Shown here: positions 1 through 8,497 of the stretch, in pieces
How the letters are laid out: each line of letters begins with the position of its first letter
How positions within the stretch are numbered: position 1 is the first letter of the stretch
Origin: Christensenella sp. UBA7588
GTDB taxonomy: Bacteria; Bacillota; Clostridia; Christensenellales; CAG-917
Assembly: GCA_002478945.1 (NCBI GenBank)
Contig: DLKM01000014.1
Location: 1 to 44,999, forward strand
DNA: 44,999 nt
Direction of reading: 5' to 3'
The notes under the pieces: model-generated
Seen by the model: the letters and a program-made list of their open reading frames with translations, nothing else
Told to the model about the DNA's origin: nothing
Database searches by the model: none
Position numbers and translations under genes: made by a program

Positions 1-1
1 A

Positions 2-3000
2 AGCGACGTTTTCACGGACGTCAAGATTGCTTGGACGGTTGACAACACCGACGTTTGCAAGATTGAAAACGGCGTAGCAACGTTCACATACGATTACGCA
101 ACGGCAGGTCGCACGGTCAAACTTACCGCAACCTACACGCACGCAACCGATACGACAGTTGCTCCTCTTACAAACGAATACACGCTCGAATTGCTCATTC
201 CGCAAGACGCAACCGTTGAAGAATTCCTCGCAAAAGATGAGGACGACAAAGTCTACATCATCACGGGTTATATCGTGGCAGACGGCAGCAGCAGCGGCAC
301 GGGTTCATTCGTAGTTGCCGACGCAACGGGCGCAGTGTTCTCCTACAACAAAGCAGACGTAGCAGTCGGCGACAAAGTTAAAGTGTACGGCACGAGAGCA
401 TCCAACTACGGCGTACCGCAAATCGGAACGCTCAACGTTGTCAAAGTCGATGCAGAAGGCGAAACTTACACCTATCCGGAACCTGCAGTTATCGACGGTA
501 CGACGCTCGACCTCTCCACGCTTACCGCAACCACAATCGTTCCTTACACCGGCGTATACACCAAGATAACCGGTTTGACGTTCTACAAAGACGGCAACTA
601 CAACAGCGCAGGCTTGCTCAAAGAAGGCGCAACTGTAGGTAGCACGGCAAAAGCAGATTACACTCAAGTATTGAGCTTGTACTCCGCATCCGACGCAATC
701 CCCGAAGAATGGGCAGGAAAACCCGTAGTAGTTTACGGTTACGTCAGAGGCTACAGCACCAAAAAGTATCTCACAATCCAAGTTGCAAAAGTTGAAATCG
801 GCTATGACGATACAGCCAAAGTTGCACAAGCAAAAGAAGCATTGACCGAAAACGTTATCGGCGGAACGGAATTTGCAGAAAACTTCGACCTTCCCGCAAC
901 AGGGTTGTGGAACACCACCATCTCTTGGGCAGTTAAGGGCGAAAGCAGCGTTCTTGCAATCGACGGCATCCACGCAACCGTAACCAAACCCCAAAACGAA
1001 AACGGCGAACAAGTTACTATCGTTGCAACAATCAAGAGCGGCGAAGTGACCGACACCAAAGAATTTACAATCACGATTCTCGGCGAAGTTCCGAGCTACG
1101 CAGTCAACTGGACGGACGCAAACCTTACCGCAGTTTACGGCGACGATAATACTGCTCTCGTAGCAGGCGGCGAAGTGAAGAAAGGCACCGTTGTTACATT
1201 CACGGTTGCTCTCCCCGCAAACAAAGTTGTCGCATCCGTAACGGCAAACGGCGAAGCTGTTGCAGACGTTGCTTACAAAACGACGTTTACGGTTACTGTC
1301 AACGACACAACCGCTATCGTTGTCAACTATGCAGATTACAGCTTGTCTACAGTAGCAAGCATTATTGCAAGCAATGACACTAATGCTCTTTATCAAATCA
1401 CAGGTTATGTAGTAGCATTCGGCGCAGACGCAGGCAAAGAAGGCGCATACGCAATCGCAGACGAAAGTGGCGTTGCAATGAGCTTTGTTAAAGCCGCACT
1501 TGCAGTAGGCGACTACGTTACCGTGTATGCAACAAAATCCGTTGACAAATATGGCTTTGTCAGCATTGGCGTGAAATATGTCGAAAAACTCGAGGGCGGC
1601 AACTACGTTGAGCCTTCCGCAACGACTATCGAAGTAAAAGACGTTGACTACAGCATAAAGGGCAGTTATGTAGGCACTTTCTACAAAGCTGTTAACGGTA
1701 CTGTTGTTGTCGATTCAAACGGATATGTAAACCTCGTTGCAGAAAACGGCAAAAAGCTCAGCCTTTACTGCGGCGATACAATGAAAGAAGAACTTAAAGC
1801 TCTTGCAGGTCAAGAACTCGAAGTTTACTGCGTATCCAGATCTACAAATGCAACAGTCGGTTACTGGGGCGTACAAGTTGCACGTTACACAGTAGTTGAC
1901 GATGCGGCAAAAGTTGTGAAAGCGGCAAATGCGTTGGCACTTGCAAGCACGACTCTCGGCGCAGGCGAACTTACTCTCCCTGCAACAGGTTTGTATGATG
2001 CAACGATTACTTGGGCATCCGACAATGCTGCAATCGTTATCGGAGCAGACGGCATTACCGCAACTATCGGCACCGTTTCCGAAGATACGACGGTAACCCT
2101 TACCGCAACTATTACTCTTAACGACGCAAGCACCACGAAAGACATCACTGTTACCGTGTCTGCAACGACTCCGGAATATACCGTGTCCTTTGCAAACGTT
2201 GACGGTGCAACTGTCAGCGTAACGGTTGACGGCGTTGCAATCGCAACCGGTGCAAAAGTCGAACAAGGCAAAGTTCTCACGATTACCGTAACCGTTGACA
2301 CCGCAAACTATGAGCTCGTCAGCGTTATGGCAGGCGCAACCACTCTCGAAGCCGTTGAAGGCGTTTACACGCATCAAGTTGCAGGCGACGTGGAAATCGT
2401 CGTTACCGTTAAAGAGTTGCTCAACACTCCCGAAAAGATTGTCAACGCAGCTTACGAACTCGCTCAAGGCGAATCTCTCGGCACGCAAACTCTTACCGGC
2501 GTCATTACCAAAATCAATGATGCTTATAGTTCTACCTATAAGAACATTACCGTTACAATCCAAGTCGGCGACTTGGCAGATAAGCCCATTCAATGCTTCC
2601 GTATGGTTGGCGACGGCGCAGAAAATTTGGCAGTCGGCGACAAGATTGTCGTAACGGGTACTCTCAAAAACTTCAAAGGCACGATTGAATTCGATGCAAA
2701 ATGCACGTTCACGGCATACGAACCCACCGATGCAGAAAAAGTCGAAGAAGCAGCAGCCGATTTGGCACTTGCAAACACGACTCTCGGTGCAGGCGAGATT
2801 ACTCTCCCCGCAACGGGCATCAACGGCACGACTATCACTTGGGCATCCGATAATGCGGCAATCGTAATCGGCACCGACGGTATTACCGCAACTATCGCTA
2901 CGGTTACCGAAGATACGACTGTAACCCTTACCGCAACTATCACTCTCAACGATGCAAGCACCACGAAAGACATCACCGTTACCGTAACCGCAAAGACTCC

Positions 3001-4222
3001 GGAATATACCGTAACGTTTACGGATTCCGAAGACGTGATTTTCGAAGTTAAGAACGGCGAAACCACGCTTACTTCCGGCGACAAAGTGGAACAAGGCACG
3101 ACCATTACCATTACGGTAGTCTTTGACGAAGCAAACTATATGCTCGTAGCGGTTAAAGCAGGCGAAACCGTGCTTACCGCAACCGAAGGCGTTTACACCT
3201 TTGAAGTTTTGGGCGACGTTGAAATCACAGCCGAATTGAAATCTCTCAAAGGCCTTTCTGCAGAAAAAGCGTATAGCGTAGCAGAGATTGTCGAAGCAAC
3301 AAGCGGTCTTGTAACCGATGAAGTCACTTCCGACATCCTTTATGTTAAAGGCGTTGTCAAGAGCTTCACAGCGGGCAACTTCGTTCAAAACTTGATTCTT
3401 GCAGATGAAAACGACAACACCAAGACGTTCCTCGTGTACAGCGTAAGCTACGGCACGGCAGAAGATAGCGTTAAAGCGATTTATGTCGGCGATACCGTTG
3501 TCGTTGCAGGTTATGTAAAGAACTACAGCGGCACAATCGAGATGGCGACCGCAAACAACGTTTACGTTCAATTCATCTCTAGAACGGCAGGTCAAGGCTC
3601 TATCGTTATCGGCGAAACCGGAAACGCAACGGTTACCGTTGACAACGGACAAACGACAGGCGACAACGGCACAACGTTTACGTTTGAAGTTGCTGTAGCT
3701 ACAGGTTACGAAATCGTTGCTGTCAGAGTAAACGGAAATAAGGTGGAAGCAGTCGAAGGCAAGTACACGGGTACTATCGCCGATGTAACTACGATTACCG
3801 TTGAAACGAAAGCAGAAGGCGAAGTCGTTGCAGAAAGCGAGACTTTGGCTGTACCGTCTACAAAGGGAACTTTGTCCGGTAAAACCATTACTTGGACTGC
3901 GACAAGCTTCACGGTAACCGGCAGACAAGCATCATCTAAAACTGCTATTCGTACAAAAGACTCCGACCATTACAGAGTATATCAAGATTCTGAACTTGAA
4001 ATTGCAGGTAATAACGGTAAGAAAATCACGAAAGTTATCGTTACTTGCTCCAGCGATGCTTATGCAACCGTATTGCAAGGCAGCTTGACGACTACAGGCG
4101 CAACCGCAACTGTAAGCGGCTCGGTTGTTACCGTCACGGTAGATGAAGGTTCCTTGGATAGCATTTCGTTTACTGCAACAGCTCAAACGAGAATTACACA
4201 AGTAGAAGTGTACACTCTGTGA
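2..4222 (+). CDS. Giant modular secreted/surface protein, 5' end outside window
   Basis: The reading frame is open from position 2, so the gene enters from the left edge; a TTG at 191 is not its start. About 1,400 residues are visible. They alternate three module types: atypical bacterial Ig-like domains (LPATG..TITWAS signature near 1935-2160 and 2760-3000, plus one near 830-1080), OB-like beta-barrel modules (IITGYIV.., QITGYVV.., LTGVITK.., YVKGVVK..) and bacterial beta-repeat modules starting PEYTV. The last ~130 residues form a different beta-rich domain. There is no LPXTG sorting signal, transmembrane helix or charged tail at the C-terminus, so attachment, if any, must lie upstream. The function is unknown: adhesion or carbohydrate binding is plausible for such architectures, but no catalytic motif is visible. 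A strong terminator follows 40 bases after the stop. Confidence 0.85.
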   Translation, partial: SDVFTDVKIAWTVDNTDVCKIENGVATFTYDYATAGRTVKLTATYTHATDTTVAPLTNEYTLELLIPQDATVEEFLAKDEDDKVYIITGYIVADGSSSGTGSFVVADATGAVFSYNKADVAVGDKVKVYGTRASNYGVPQIGTLNVVKVDAEGETYTYPEPAVIDGTTLDLSTLTATTIVPYTGVYTKITGLTFYKDGNYNSAGLLKEGATVGSTAKADYTQVLSLYSASDAIPEEWAGKPVVVYGYVRGYSTKKYLTIQVAKVEIGYDDTAKVAQAKEALTENVIGGTEFAENFDLPATGLWNTTISWAVKGESSVLAIDGIHATVTKPQNENGEQVTIVATIKSGEVTDTKEFTITILGEVPSYAVNWTDANLTAVYGDDNTALVAGGEVKKGTVVTFTVALPANKVVASVTANGEAVADVAYKTTFTVTVNDTTAIVVNYADYSLSTVASIIASNDTNALYQITGYVVAFGADAGKEGAYAIADESGVAMSFVKAALAVGDYVTVYATKSVDKYGFVSIGVKYVEKLEGGNYVEPSATTIEVKDVDYSIKGSYVGTFYKAVNGTVVVDSNGYVNLVAENGKKLSLYCGDTMKEELKALAGQELEVYCVSRSTNATVGYWGVQVARYTVVDDAAKVVKAANALALASTTLGAGELTLPATGLYDATITWASDNAAIVIGADGITATIGTVSEDTTVTLTATITLNDASTTKDITVTVSATTPEYTVSFANVDGATVSVTVDGVAIATGAKVEQGKVLTITVTVDTANYELVSVMAGATTLEAVEGVYTHQVAGDVEIVVTVKELLNTPEKIVNAAYELAQGESLGTQTLTGVITKINDAYSSTYKNITVTIQVGDLADKPIQCFRMVGDGAENLAVGDKIVVTGTLKNFKGTIEFDAKCTFTAYEPTDAEKVEEAAADLALANTTLGAGEITLPATGINGTTITWASDNAAIVIGTDGITATIATVTEDTTVTLTATITLNDASTTKDITVTVTAKTPEYTVTFTDSEDVIFEVKNGETTLTSGDKVEQGTTITITVVFDEANYMLVAVKAGETVLTATEGVYTFEVLGDVEITAELKSLKGLSAEKAYSVAEIVEATSGLVTDEVTSDILYVKGVVKSFTAGNFVQNLILADENDNTKTFLVYSVSYGTAEDSVKAIYVGDTVVVAGYVKNYSGTIEMATANNVYVQFISRTAGQGSIVIGETGNATVTVDNGQTTGDNGTTFTFEVAVATGYEIVAVRVNGNKVEAVEGKYTGTIADVTTITVETKAEGEVVAESETLAVPSTKGTLSGKTITWTATSFTVTGRQASSKTAIRTKDSDHYRVYQDSELEIAGNNGKKITKVIVTCSSDAYATVLQGSLTTTGATATVSGSVVTVTVDEGSLDSISFTATAQTRITQVEVYTL

Positions 4223-4263
4223 TAAGCCAAAATCATTTAGTAATCCTTTAACTAAATAAAACA

Positions 4264-4293
4264 AAAGCCCCGCTTTTATGGCGGGGCTTTTTG
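4264..4293 (+). terminator. Rho-independent terminator of the giant surface protein gene
   Basis: A 7-bp GC stem (GCCCCGC at 4267-4273 pairing with GCGGGGC at 4281-4287) is extended by A/T pairs, has a 7-base loop, and is followed by a T run. It lies about 40 bases after the stop codon. Confidence 0.9.
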
Positions 4294-4567
4294 TTTGAAG
4301 ATATTGTGCGTGCGGAGTACGACGAATAGAAATTAATAATTAATAGTTAATAATTAATAATTGAGGAATATTCCGATTGTCATTCAGAGGGAACGGAGTG
4401 ACCGTGGGAATCAAGCATCGCGAAATGCGCCGTTGGCTAGATTGCCACGCATACGCTCGCAATGACGATAAGGTGGGAACACCCACACCCGATTTATACT
4501 TCTTTTGTCATTCCGAGGAGCAACGAAAATTGCGACGTGGGAATCAAGCGTAGCGAAATGCGCCGTA
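4294..4567. repeat. Intergenic repeat cluster between convergent genes
   Basis: No gene is seen here. An AT-only stretch of repeated TTAATAAT units lies at 4331-4364. It is followed by a 41-base element at 4365-4405 that recurs with 6 mismatches at 39205-39245. A 30-base segment at 4404-4433 recurs with 2 mismatches at 4537-4566. The elements contain GTCATTC...GAGTGAC type short inverted repeats, as seen in dispersed intergenic repeats of many bacteria. No transposase is nearby. Confidence 0.6.
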
Positions 4568-4614
4568 TAAAAAAAGTATCTGCATATTTTTTGCTTAAAA
4601 ATGTGCAGATACTT
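4568..4614 (-). terminator. Rho-independent terminator of the nrnA-nrnA-surE operon
   Basis: Arms AAGTATCTGCA (4574-4584) and TGCAGATACTT (4604-4614) are perfectly complementary over 11 bp. On the minus strand the hairpin runs into seven consecutive T (A at 4569-4575). It lies 27 bases past the surE stop. Confidence 0.85.
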
Positions 4615-4640
4615 GACGTCGGTATAGGAATTTTCGGTTT

Positions 4641-5366
4641 TCAGCCGCTTATTTGCGCTTTGAGGGCGGTGTAAGCGGTGTAGTCGGTGCGTTCGATGGT
4701 CAGAGGCGTTACCGTGACGTAGCCGTCGATTGTGGCGTCGCTGTCTATATCGTGATTGTGGTTGTTGCGATGTATGCAATGTCCGATTTGTCGCCAAGTG
4801 CCGTCGCCGAGGTCGATAAAGTCGTCCGTGAAGTACGGACCGCCTTGCATTGTAAGCAGTATTCCCTTTGGATTTTCGGGAATATTGACGTTGAAGATGT
4901 TGCCGTGCGCAAATATATCGTACTTTGTCGCAAAATCGTAAATGCAATCGAGCCATTGTTCCGCATCGTCAAAACTCGCCGTATGAGTTGACAAAGCAAG
5001 TGCTTTGAGACCTCTCGTGCAAGCCTCGAAGATTGCGCCGTTTGTTGCCGAGTACATAATATCTTCGCCGAGGTTGAGACCTTTGTTTATGCCTGATATA
5101 ACGAGGTCGTAACTTTCGTGAAGCCCGAGAGTGGCAAAGCGCACGCAATCGGCAGGGGAACTGTCCACTCTGAACGCGCGCACGCCCTCGAATAAGTCGA
5201 CTTTTTGCACCTCGAACGGGTTGTGAATGTCAATGGAGTGGCTTTTGCCGCTTTGCTCGAATTTCGGGGCGCATACGGTCACTTCGCCGAGCTTTTTTGC
5301 CCAGTTTGTGACGACGCGCAAGCCCTCGGATTGTATTCCGTCATCGTTTGTGATAAGTATTTTCAT
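4641..5366 (-). CDS. surE: 5'-nucleotidase SurE
   Basis: SurE is a metal-dependent nucleoside monophosphate phosphatase of the cytoplasm that also acts on short polyphosphate. The sequence begins MKILITNDDG, with the metal-binding NDDG motif, followed by FRVDSSPADCVRFA and SGINKGLNLGEDIMYSATNGA, all family hallmarks. The 241-residue length is normal. A TTG two codons upstream is also possible. ATG at 5366 is preferred because it overlaps the stop of the upstream DHH gene as ATGA, which suggests translational coupling. It is the last gene of a three-gene operon with two DHH phosphoesterases; together they suggest turnover of nucleotides and very short RNAs. Confidence 0.95.
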   Translation of the reverse strand: MKILITNDDGIQSEGLRVVTNWAKKLGEVTVCAPKFEQSGKSHSIDIHNPFEVQKVDLFEGVRAFRVDSSPADCVRFATLGLHESYDLVISGINKGLNLGEDIMYSATNGAIFEACTRGLKALALSTHTASFDDAEQWLDCIYDFATKYDIFAHGNIFNVNIPENPKGILLTMQGGPYFTDDFIDLGDGTWRQIGHCIHRNNHNHDIDSDATIDGYVTVTPLTIERTDYTAYTALKAQISG

Positions 5367-6349
5367 AGCCAACCCGTATTGTTATCCTTGTATTCTTTGA
5401 CCATTGCGTCTGCGTCCGAGAGCATAAGTTTGATTTCCTTTTTGCTATGCAAAGTCGCGCCGCACGCTCTGTCGTGTCCGCCTCCGCGGTATTTTTCCGC
5501 AAGCGTGTTTATCGTCATAAATCTCGAGCGCAAGCGCACTCTTATGCTTCCGTCCTTATTCTCGATAAAGGCAAGCCAGACGATTGCGCCTTTGATGCCG
5601 TCAAGATAGGACACCACGTTGCTCGCTTGCTCGTTTGTGAGGGCAAACTTGCGTTGCATCTTCTTGTCAACGTAAATATAAGCAACGCCGTTTTTCGTGA
5701 TACGCATCTTTTTATAGACGTACGCCTCGAATTTGAACACGTTGAAATCGTCAAGACCGAGATTTGCGTATATCCACTCCGTGTCGATGCCGAGGTCGAT
5801 AAGCAAGCCTGCAAGGCGCATCGTTTCGCCGCTTACGCTGCTGTATTTGAATCTTCCGCTGTCCGTAACCATTCCCGTAAACAGGTATGTTGCGCCCTCT
5901 TTGTCAAGCGTGAGTTCGCTTTTGAAAGTTTGCCAGAAGTCCGCAATCATTTCGCACAGCGACGAGCGTTCCTCCTCAACCCAACTCAAGTCCCCGTAAG
6001 GCTTGACGTCGATGTGGTGGTCGATTTTGATTAGTTCTTTGCCGAGCGCAAAACGCTTGTCGGATACGCGGTCCGTCGTTGCGGTGTCGCATACGATGAC
6101 GAGTGCGTCCGAAAACTTGTCGTCGGACACAGGGGAGTCGTCTCCGCCCAAAAACGCAAGATATTCCGAACTGTCCTCGTTGGATACGAGAATTTCCTTT
6201 TGAGGAAACGACAACTCGAGCATTCTCGCAAGACCTTTTGTCGAGCCGATTGCGTCGCCGTCGGGGCGGAAGTGCCTCGTGATTATTATCCTGTCGTATT
6301 GCTTGATTTTGTCAAGTATACGTTGCTTTATCTGCATATTGTCCGTCAT
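5363..6349 (-). CDS. nrnA: DHH family phosphoesterase, NrnA-like (copy 1)
   Basis: NrnA-type enzymes degrade nanoRNA, pApA and pAp in the cytoplasm using two metal ions. The 328-residue protein has RPDGDAIGS near residue 29, an internal D of the VCDTA motif, the DHH triad in KIDHHID, and the C-terminal DHHA1 glycine motif GGGHDRACGATL. The length is typical. The ATG at 6349 overlaps the stop of the upstream paralogue (ATGA), and its own stop overlaps surE (ATGA). It is clearly homologous to the gene just upstream but diverged throughout, so the duplication is old. Which copy acts on nanoRNA and which on pAp or cyclic dinucleotide products cannot be told from sequence. Confidence 0.9.
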   Translation of the reverse strand: MTDNMQIKQRILDKIKQYDRIIITRHFRPDGDAIGSTKGLARMLELSFPQKEILVSNEDSSEYLAFLGGDDSPVSDDKFSDALVIVCDTATTDRVSDKRFALGKELIKIDHHIDVKPYGDLSWVEEERSSLCEMIADFWQTFKSELTLDKEGATYLFTGMVTDSGRFKYSSVSGETMRLAGLLIDLGIDTEWIYANLGLDDFNVFKFEAYVYKKMRITKNGVAYIYVDKKMQRKFALTNEQASNVVSYLDGIKGAIVWLAFIENKDGSIRVRLRSRFMTINTLAEKYRGGGHDRACGATLHSKKEIKLMLSDADAMVKEYKDNNTGWL

Positions 6350-7293
6350 ATTCTTTCTCCTTTCTGCACGAGTTCGTCAAGCTCGGCAAGCACTTGCATT
6401 GCTTCGGCTTGGTCTTTGAGCGTCGCTCCGCTTGCTTTGATGTGTCCGCCACCGCCGTGCGCAACGGCAATTTTGTTTATGTCGTAGCATTTCGAGCGTA
6501 TTTCGCAAAGCACGCCTTGTTCGCATTCGGTAAAGTTTACCCATATATCCACGCCTTTTATCTCCGCCATAACGTTGACCATTCCGCGCGATACCGCTTG
6601 CGCCTCCATTCCGAGTTCTTTCACTCTGTCCGCAACGGTGTAGATGTACGCCACGTTAGAGGGGCTGAATTTGACCGCAAGCACAAATTCCGCGCGCTTT
6701 TTCACGTTTTCGTAACTGTCGACGTAAAGTTGGTTGTATATGCTCGTTGCGTTGAAGCCTTTGGAGAGCAGAAAACTCGCCAAATCGAACGTGCGAGGCG
6801 TGGTGCTGTCGTAGCGGAATCTTCCGCTGTCCGTCACAAGACCCGTAAATAAGGCTTTGGCGGCGTAAGAATCCACACTCAAACCCCATTCGCGCACGAG
6901 ATACGTCACAAGTCCGCAACAACTCTCAAACGAGGTGTCGTCGATGTCTATATCGGCAATATCTTCCACAAAAATGTGGTGGTCGATGCGTATCGTCTCG
7001 TCGGCAAGCGAATAACGGTCGTCGCTGACGAGTGATTTTGCCGAAGTATCGAGTACGATTGCAAGTGCGCCGTCGTAGACGCTATCGTCGATTACGTCCA
7101 TTTGACTGCCGTCCATAAACGAAAAACGCCTTGCGTCGTCGCCGACCGCATAAATTTTTTTGTCGGGGAAGTTTGTCTCGAGTATGTGCTTGAGACCGAT
7201 TTGACTGCCCATTGCGTCGCCGTCGGGATTGCTGTGACGGTGTATCACGATGACGTCGTGATTTTTGATTGCGTCAAACGCTTTGCTTATCAT
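6346..7293 (-). CDS. DHH family phosphoesterase, NrnA-like (copy 2)
   Basis: This 315-residue protein is a second NrnA-like phosphoesterase and the first gene of the operon. It shows HRHSNPDGDAMGSQIG, VLDTSA, RIDHHIF (DHH) and the C-terminal GGGGHIKASGATL motif, so all metal ligands appear intact. A ribosome binding site (AAAGGT) lies 5 bases before ATG 7293, and a consensus promoter lies about 45 bases upstream. The downstream paralogue starts inside its stop codon. The role is presumably hydrolysis of short oligoribonucleotides, pAp or linear dinucleotides; substrate specificity is not deducible. Confidence 0.88.
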   Translation of the reverse strand: MISKAFDAIKNHDVIVIHRHSNPDGDAMGSQIGLKHILETNFPDKKIYAVGDDARRFSFMDGSQMDVIDDSVYDGALAIVLDTSAKSLVSDDRYSLADETIRIDHHIFVEDIADIDIDDTSFESCCGLVTYLVREWGLSVDSYAAKALFTGLVTDSGRFRYDSTTPRTFDLASFLLSKGFNATSIYNQLYVDSYENVKKRAEFVLAVKFSPSNVAYIYTVADRVKELGMEAQAVSRGMVNVMAEIKGVDIWVNFTECEQGVLCEIRSKCYDINKIAVAHGGGGHIKASGATLKDQAEAMQVLAELDELVQKGERI

Positions 7294-7336
7294 AATTTAC
7301 CTTTTATAAATATATTCTTAAAATATTTAGTAGTAA

Positions 7337-7365
7337 ATAATAACATAATGCACCTGCCGTGTCAA
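7337..7365 (-). promoter_or_regulatory. Sigma-A promoter for the nrnA-nrnA-surE operon
   Basis: On the minus strand TTGACA (7365-7360), a 17-base spacer, then TATTAT (7342-7337). Transcription should start near 7330, giving a leader of about 37 bases. Confidence 0.75.
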
Positions 7366-7497
7366 CGACAAATCGATTTTAGCGTTATTAAACCGCAGTG
7401 TCGTAGAATTACAATCTTTTTTTGGCTTTTGAGGCGAGACGATTTGCCCAAATTCGATGCTGATAATGTTTTTTGAATGTTTTTTTCATTTTTGTAT

Positions 7498-7525
7498 TTG
7501 AATGTGCTTTCGGATTGTGTATAAT
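7498..7525 (+). promoter_or_regulatory. Sigma-A promoter for the MBL-fold gene
   Basis: TTGAAT (7498-7503), a 16-base spacer and TATAAT (7520-7525). It lies about 50 bases before the ATG at 7577, divergent from the DHH operon promoter. Confidence 0.7.
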
Positions 7526-7576
7526 GTACCGAGCAATAAAAAGAACGCAAGAATTTCAAACGAGGTAGGTATTGAT

Positions 7577-8407
7577 ATGTTAAAAGTTGTTGCTTTGGTG
7601 GAAAATACCACACAGTCGGAGTCCTGCAAGCCTAAACACGGGCTTTCGCTTTATATCGAAACGCCGAAACATAAGATTTTGTTCGATTTGGGACCGAATA
7701 ATTTGTTGCTGAAAAACGCAGACGCGCTCGGCGTGAATCTAAAAGACATCGATACCGTCGTTATCTCTCACGGACACGTTGACCATTGCGGAGGCTTGAA
7801 AAGTTTTTTGAGCGTCAATTCAAAGGCAAAAATTTACCTCCGTCCGCAAGCGTTGGACAAGCATTATGTGAAAGTTCTCGGAATTCCGTTCCCTGCAGGA
7901 ATAAACGAAAGTCTTGTGAAAGGGGATAGGTTTGTCTTTACCGACCAAACGACTGTTGTTGACGACGAAATAACGCTGTTTTCGGACGTTCACGGAGATT
8001 TTTCGTTGCCTAAATCCGACGGAAATCTATTCGTCGGAAAAGACGGAAAAATCGTTCAAGACGATTTTGTTCACGAGCAAAACCTGTTGCTCGATACGGA
8101 CGGCAAGTTGACGCTTGTTTGCGGATGTTCGCACGCAGGAATTGTCAATATCGTCGACAGAGCGAAGATTGTCGCAGGTCGTTTGCCGAATGCCGTTATA
8201 GGCGGTTTTCACTTGTTTGAACCCACCTCGAAAAGATATGAATCGACCGAATATATCCAATCTGTCGCAAACGAGTTGCTCAAACGCAACGCTACGTTTT
8301 ACACCTGTCATTGCACGGGACAAAAAGCATACGAGGATATGAGACATTGCCTCGGTTCCCGATTGAATTATCTGCATACCGCCACGGTTTGCAACTTGTA
8401 TGAATAA
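7577..8407 (+). CDS. MBL-fold metallo-hydrolase (RFA-P synthase / dihydropterin-like subgroup)
   Basis: The 276-residue protein has the metallo-beta-lactamase zinc motif SHGHVDHCGG (near residue 66), then CGCSHAGI and a C-terminal HCTGQKA. This pattern belongs to the subgroup often annotated as 7,8-dihydropterin-6-yl-methyl-4-(beta-D-ribofuranosyl)aminobenzene 5'-phosphate synthase, but in bacteria the real substrate is usually unknown. An upstream in-frame GTG at 7502 is rejected because it lies inside the promoter; ATG 7577 has a GAGGT site in front. It is a single-gene transcription unit, convergent with the isomerase-like gene and sharing a bidirectional terminator with it. Confidence 0.8.
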   Translation: MLKVVALVENTTQSESCKPKHGLSLYIETPKHKILFDLGPNNLLLKNADALGVNLKDIDTVVISHGHVDHCGGLKSFLSVNSKAKIYLRPQALDKHYVKVLGIPFPAGINESLVKGDRFVFTDQTTVVDDEITLFSDVHGDFSLPKSDGNLFVGKDGKIVQDDFVHEQNLLLDTDGKLTLVCGCSHAGIVNIVDRAKIVAGRLPNAVIGGFHLFEPTSKRYESTEYIQSVANELLKRNATFYTCHCTGQKAYEDMRHCLGSRLNYLHTATVCNLYE

Positions 8408-8454
8408 TTCATTTGGTTAATCGTTTGAATGATTATTGAATCGAATCTAAAACA

Positions 8455-8481
8455 AAAGCGCGGACGTTTTGTCCGCGCTTT
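8455..8481. terminator. Bidirectional terminator between convergent genes
   Basis: Perfect 11-bp arms AAAGCGCGGAC (8455-8465) and GTCCGCGCTTT (8471-8481) with a 5-base loop lie 47 bases after the MBL-fold stop and 16 bases after the isomerase-like stop on the other strand. Confidence 0.8.
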
Positions 8482-8497
8482 ACGTTATTCGATAATC

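Noticed and set aside
1715..3928. 737-codon open frame on the minus strand inside the surface protein gene
   Set aside because: Antisense shadow of a repetitive gene with biased codons; the translation is Cys/Arg/Phe-rich without any domain.
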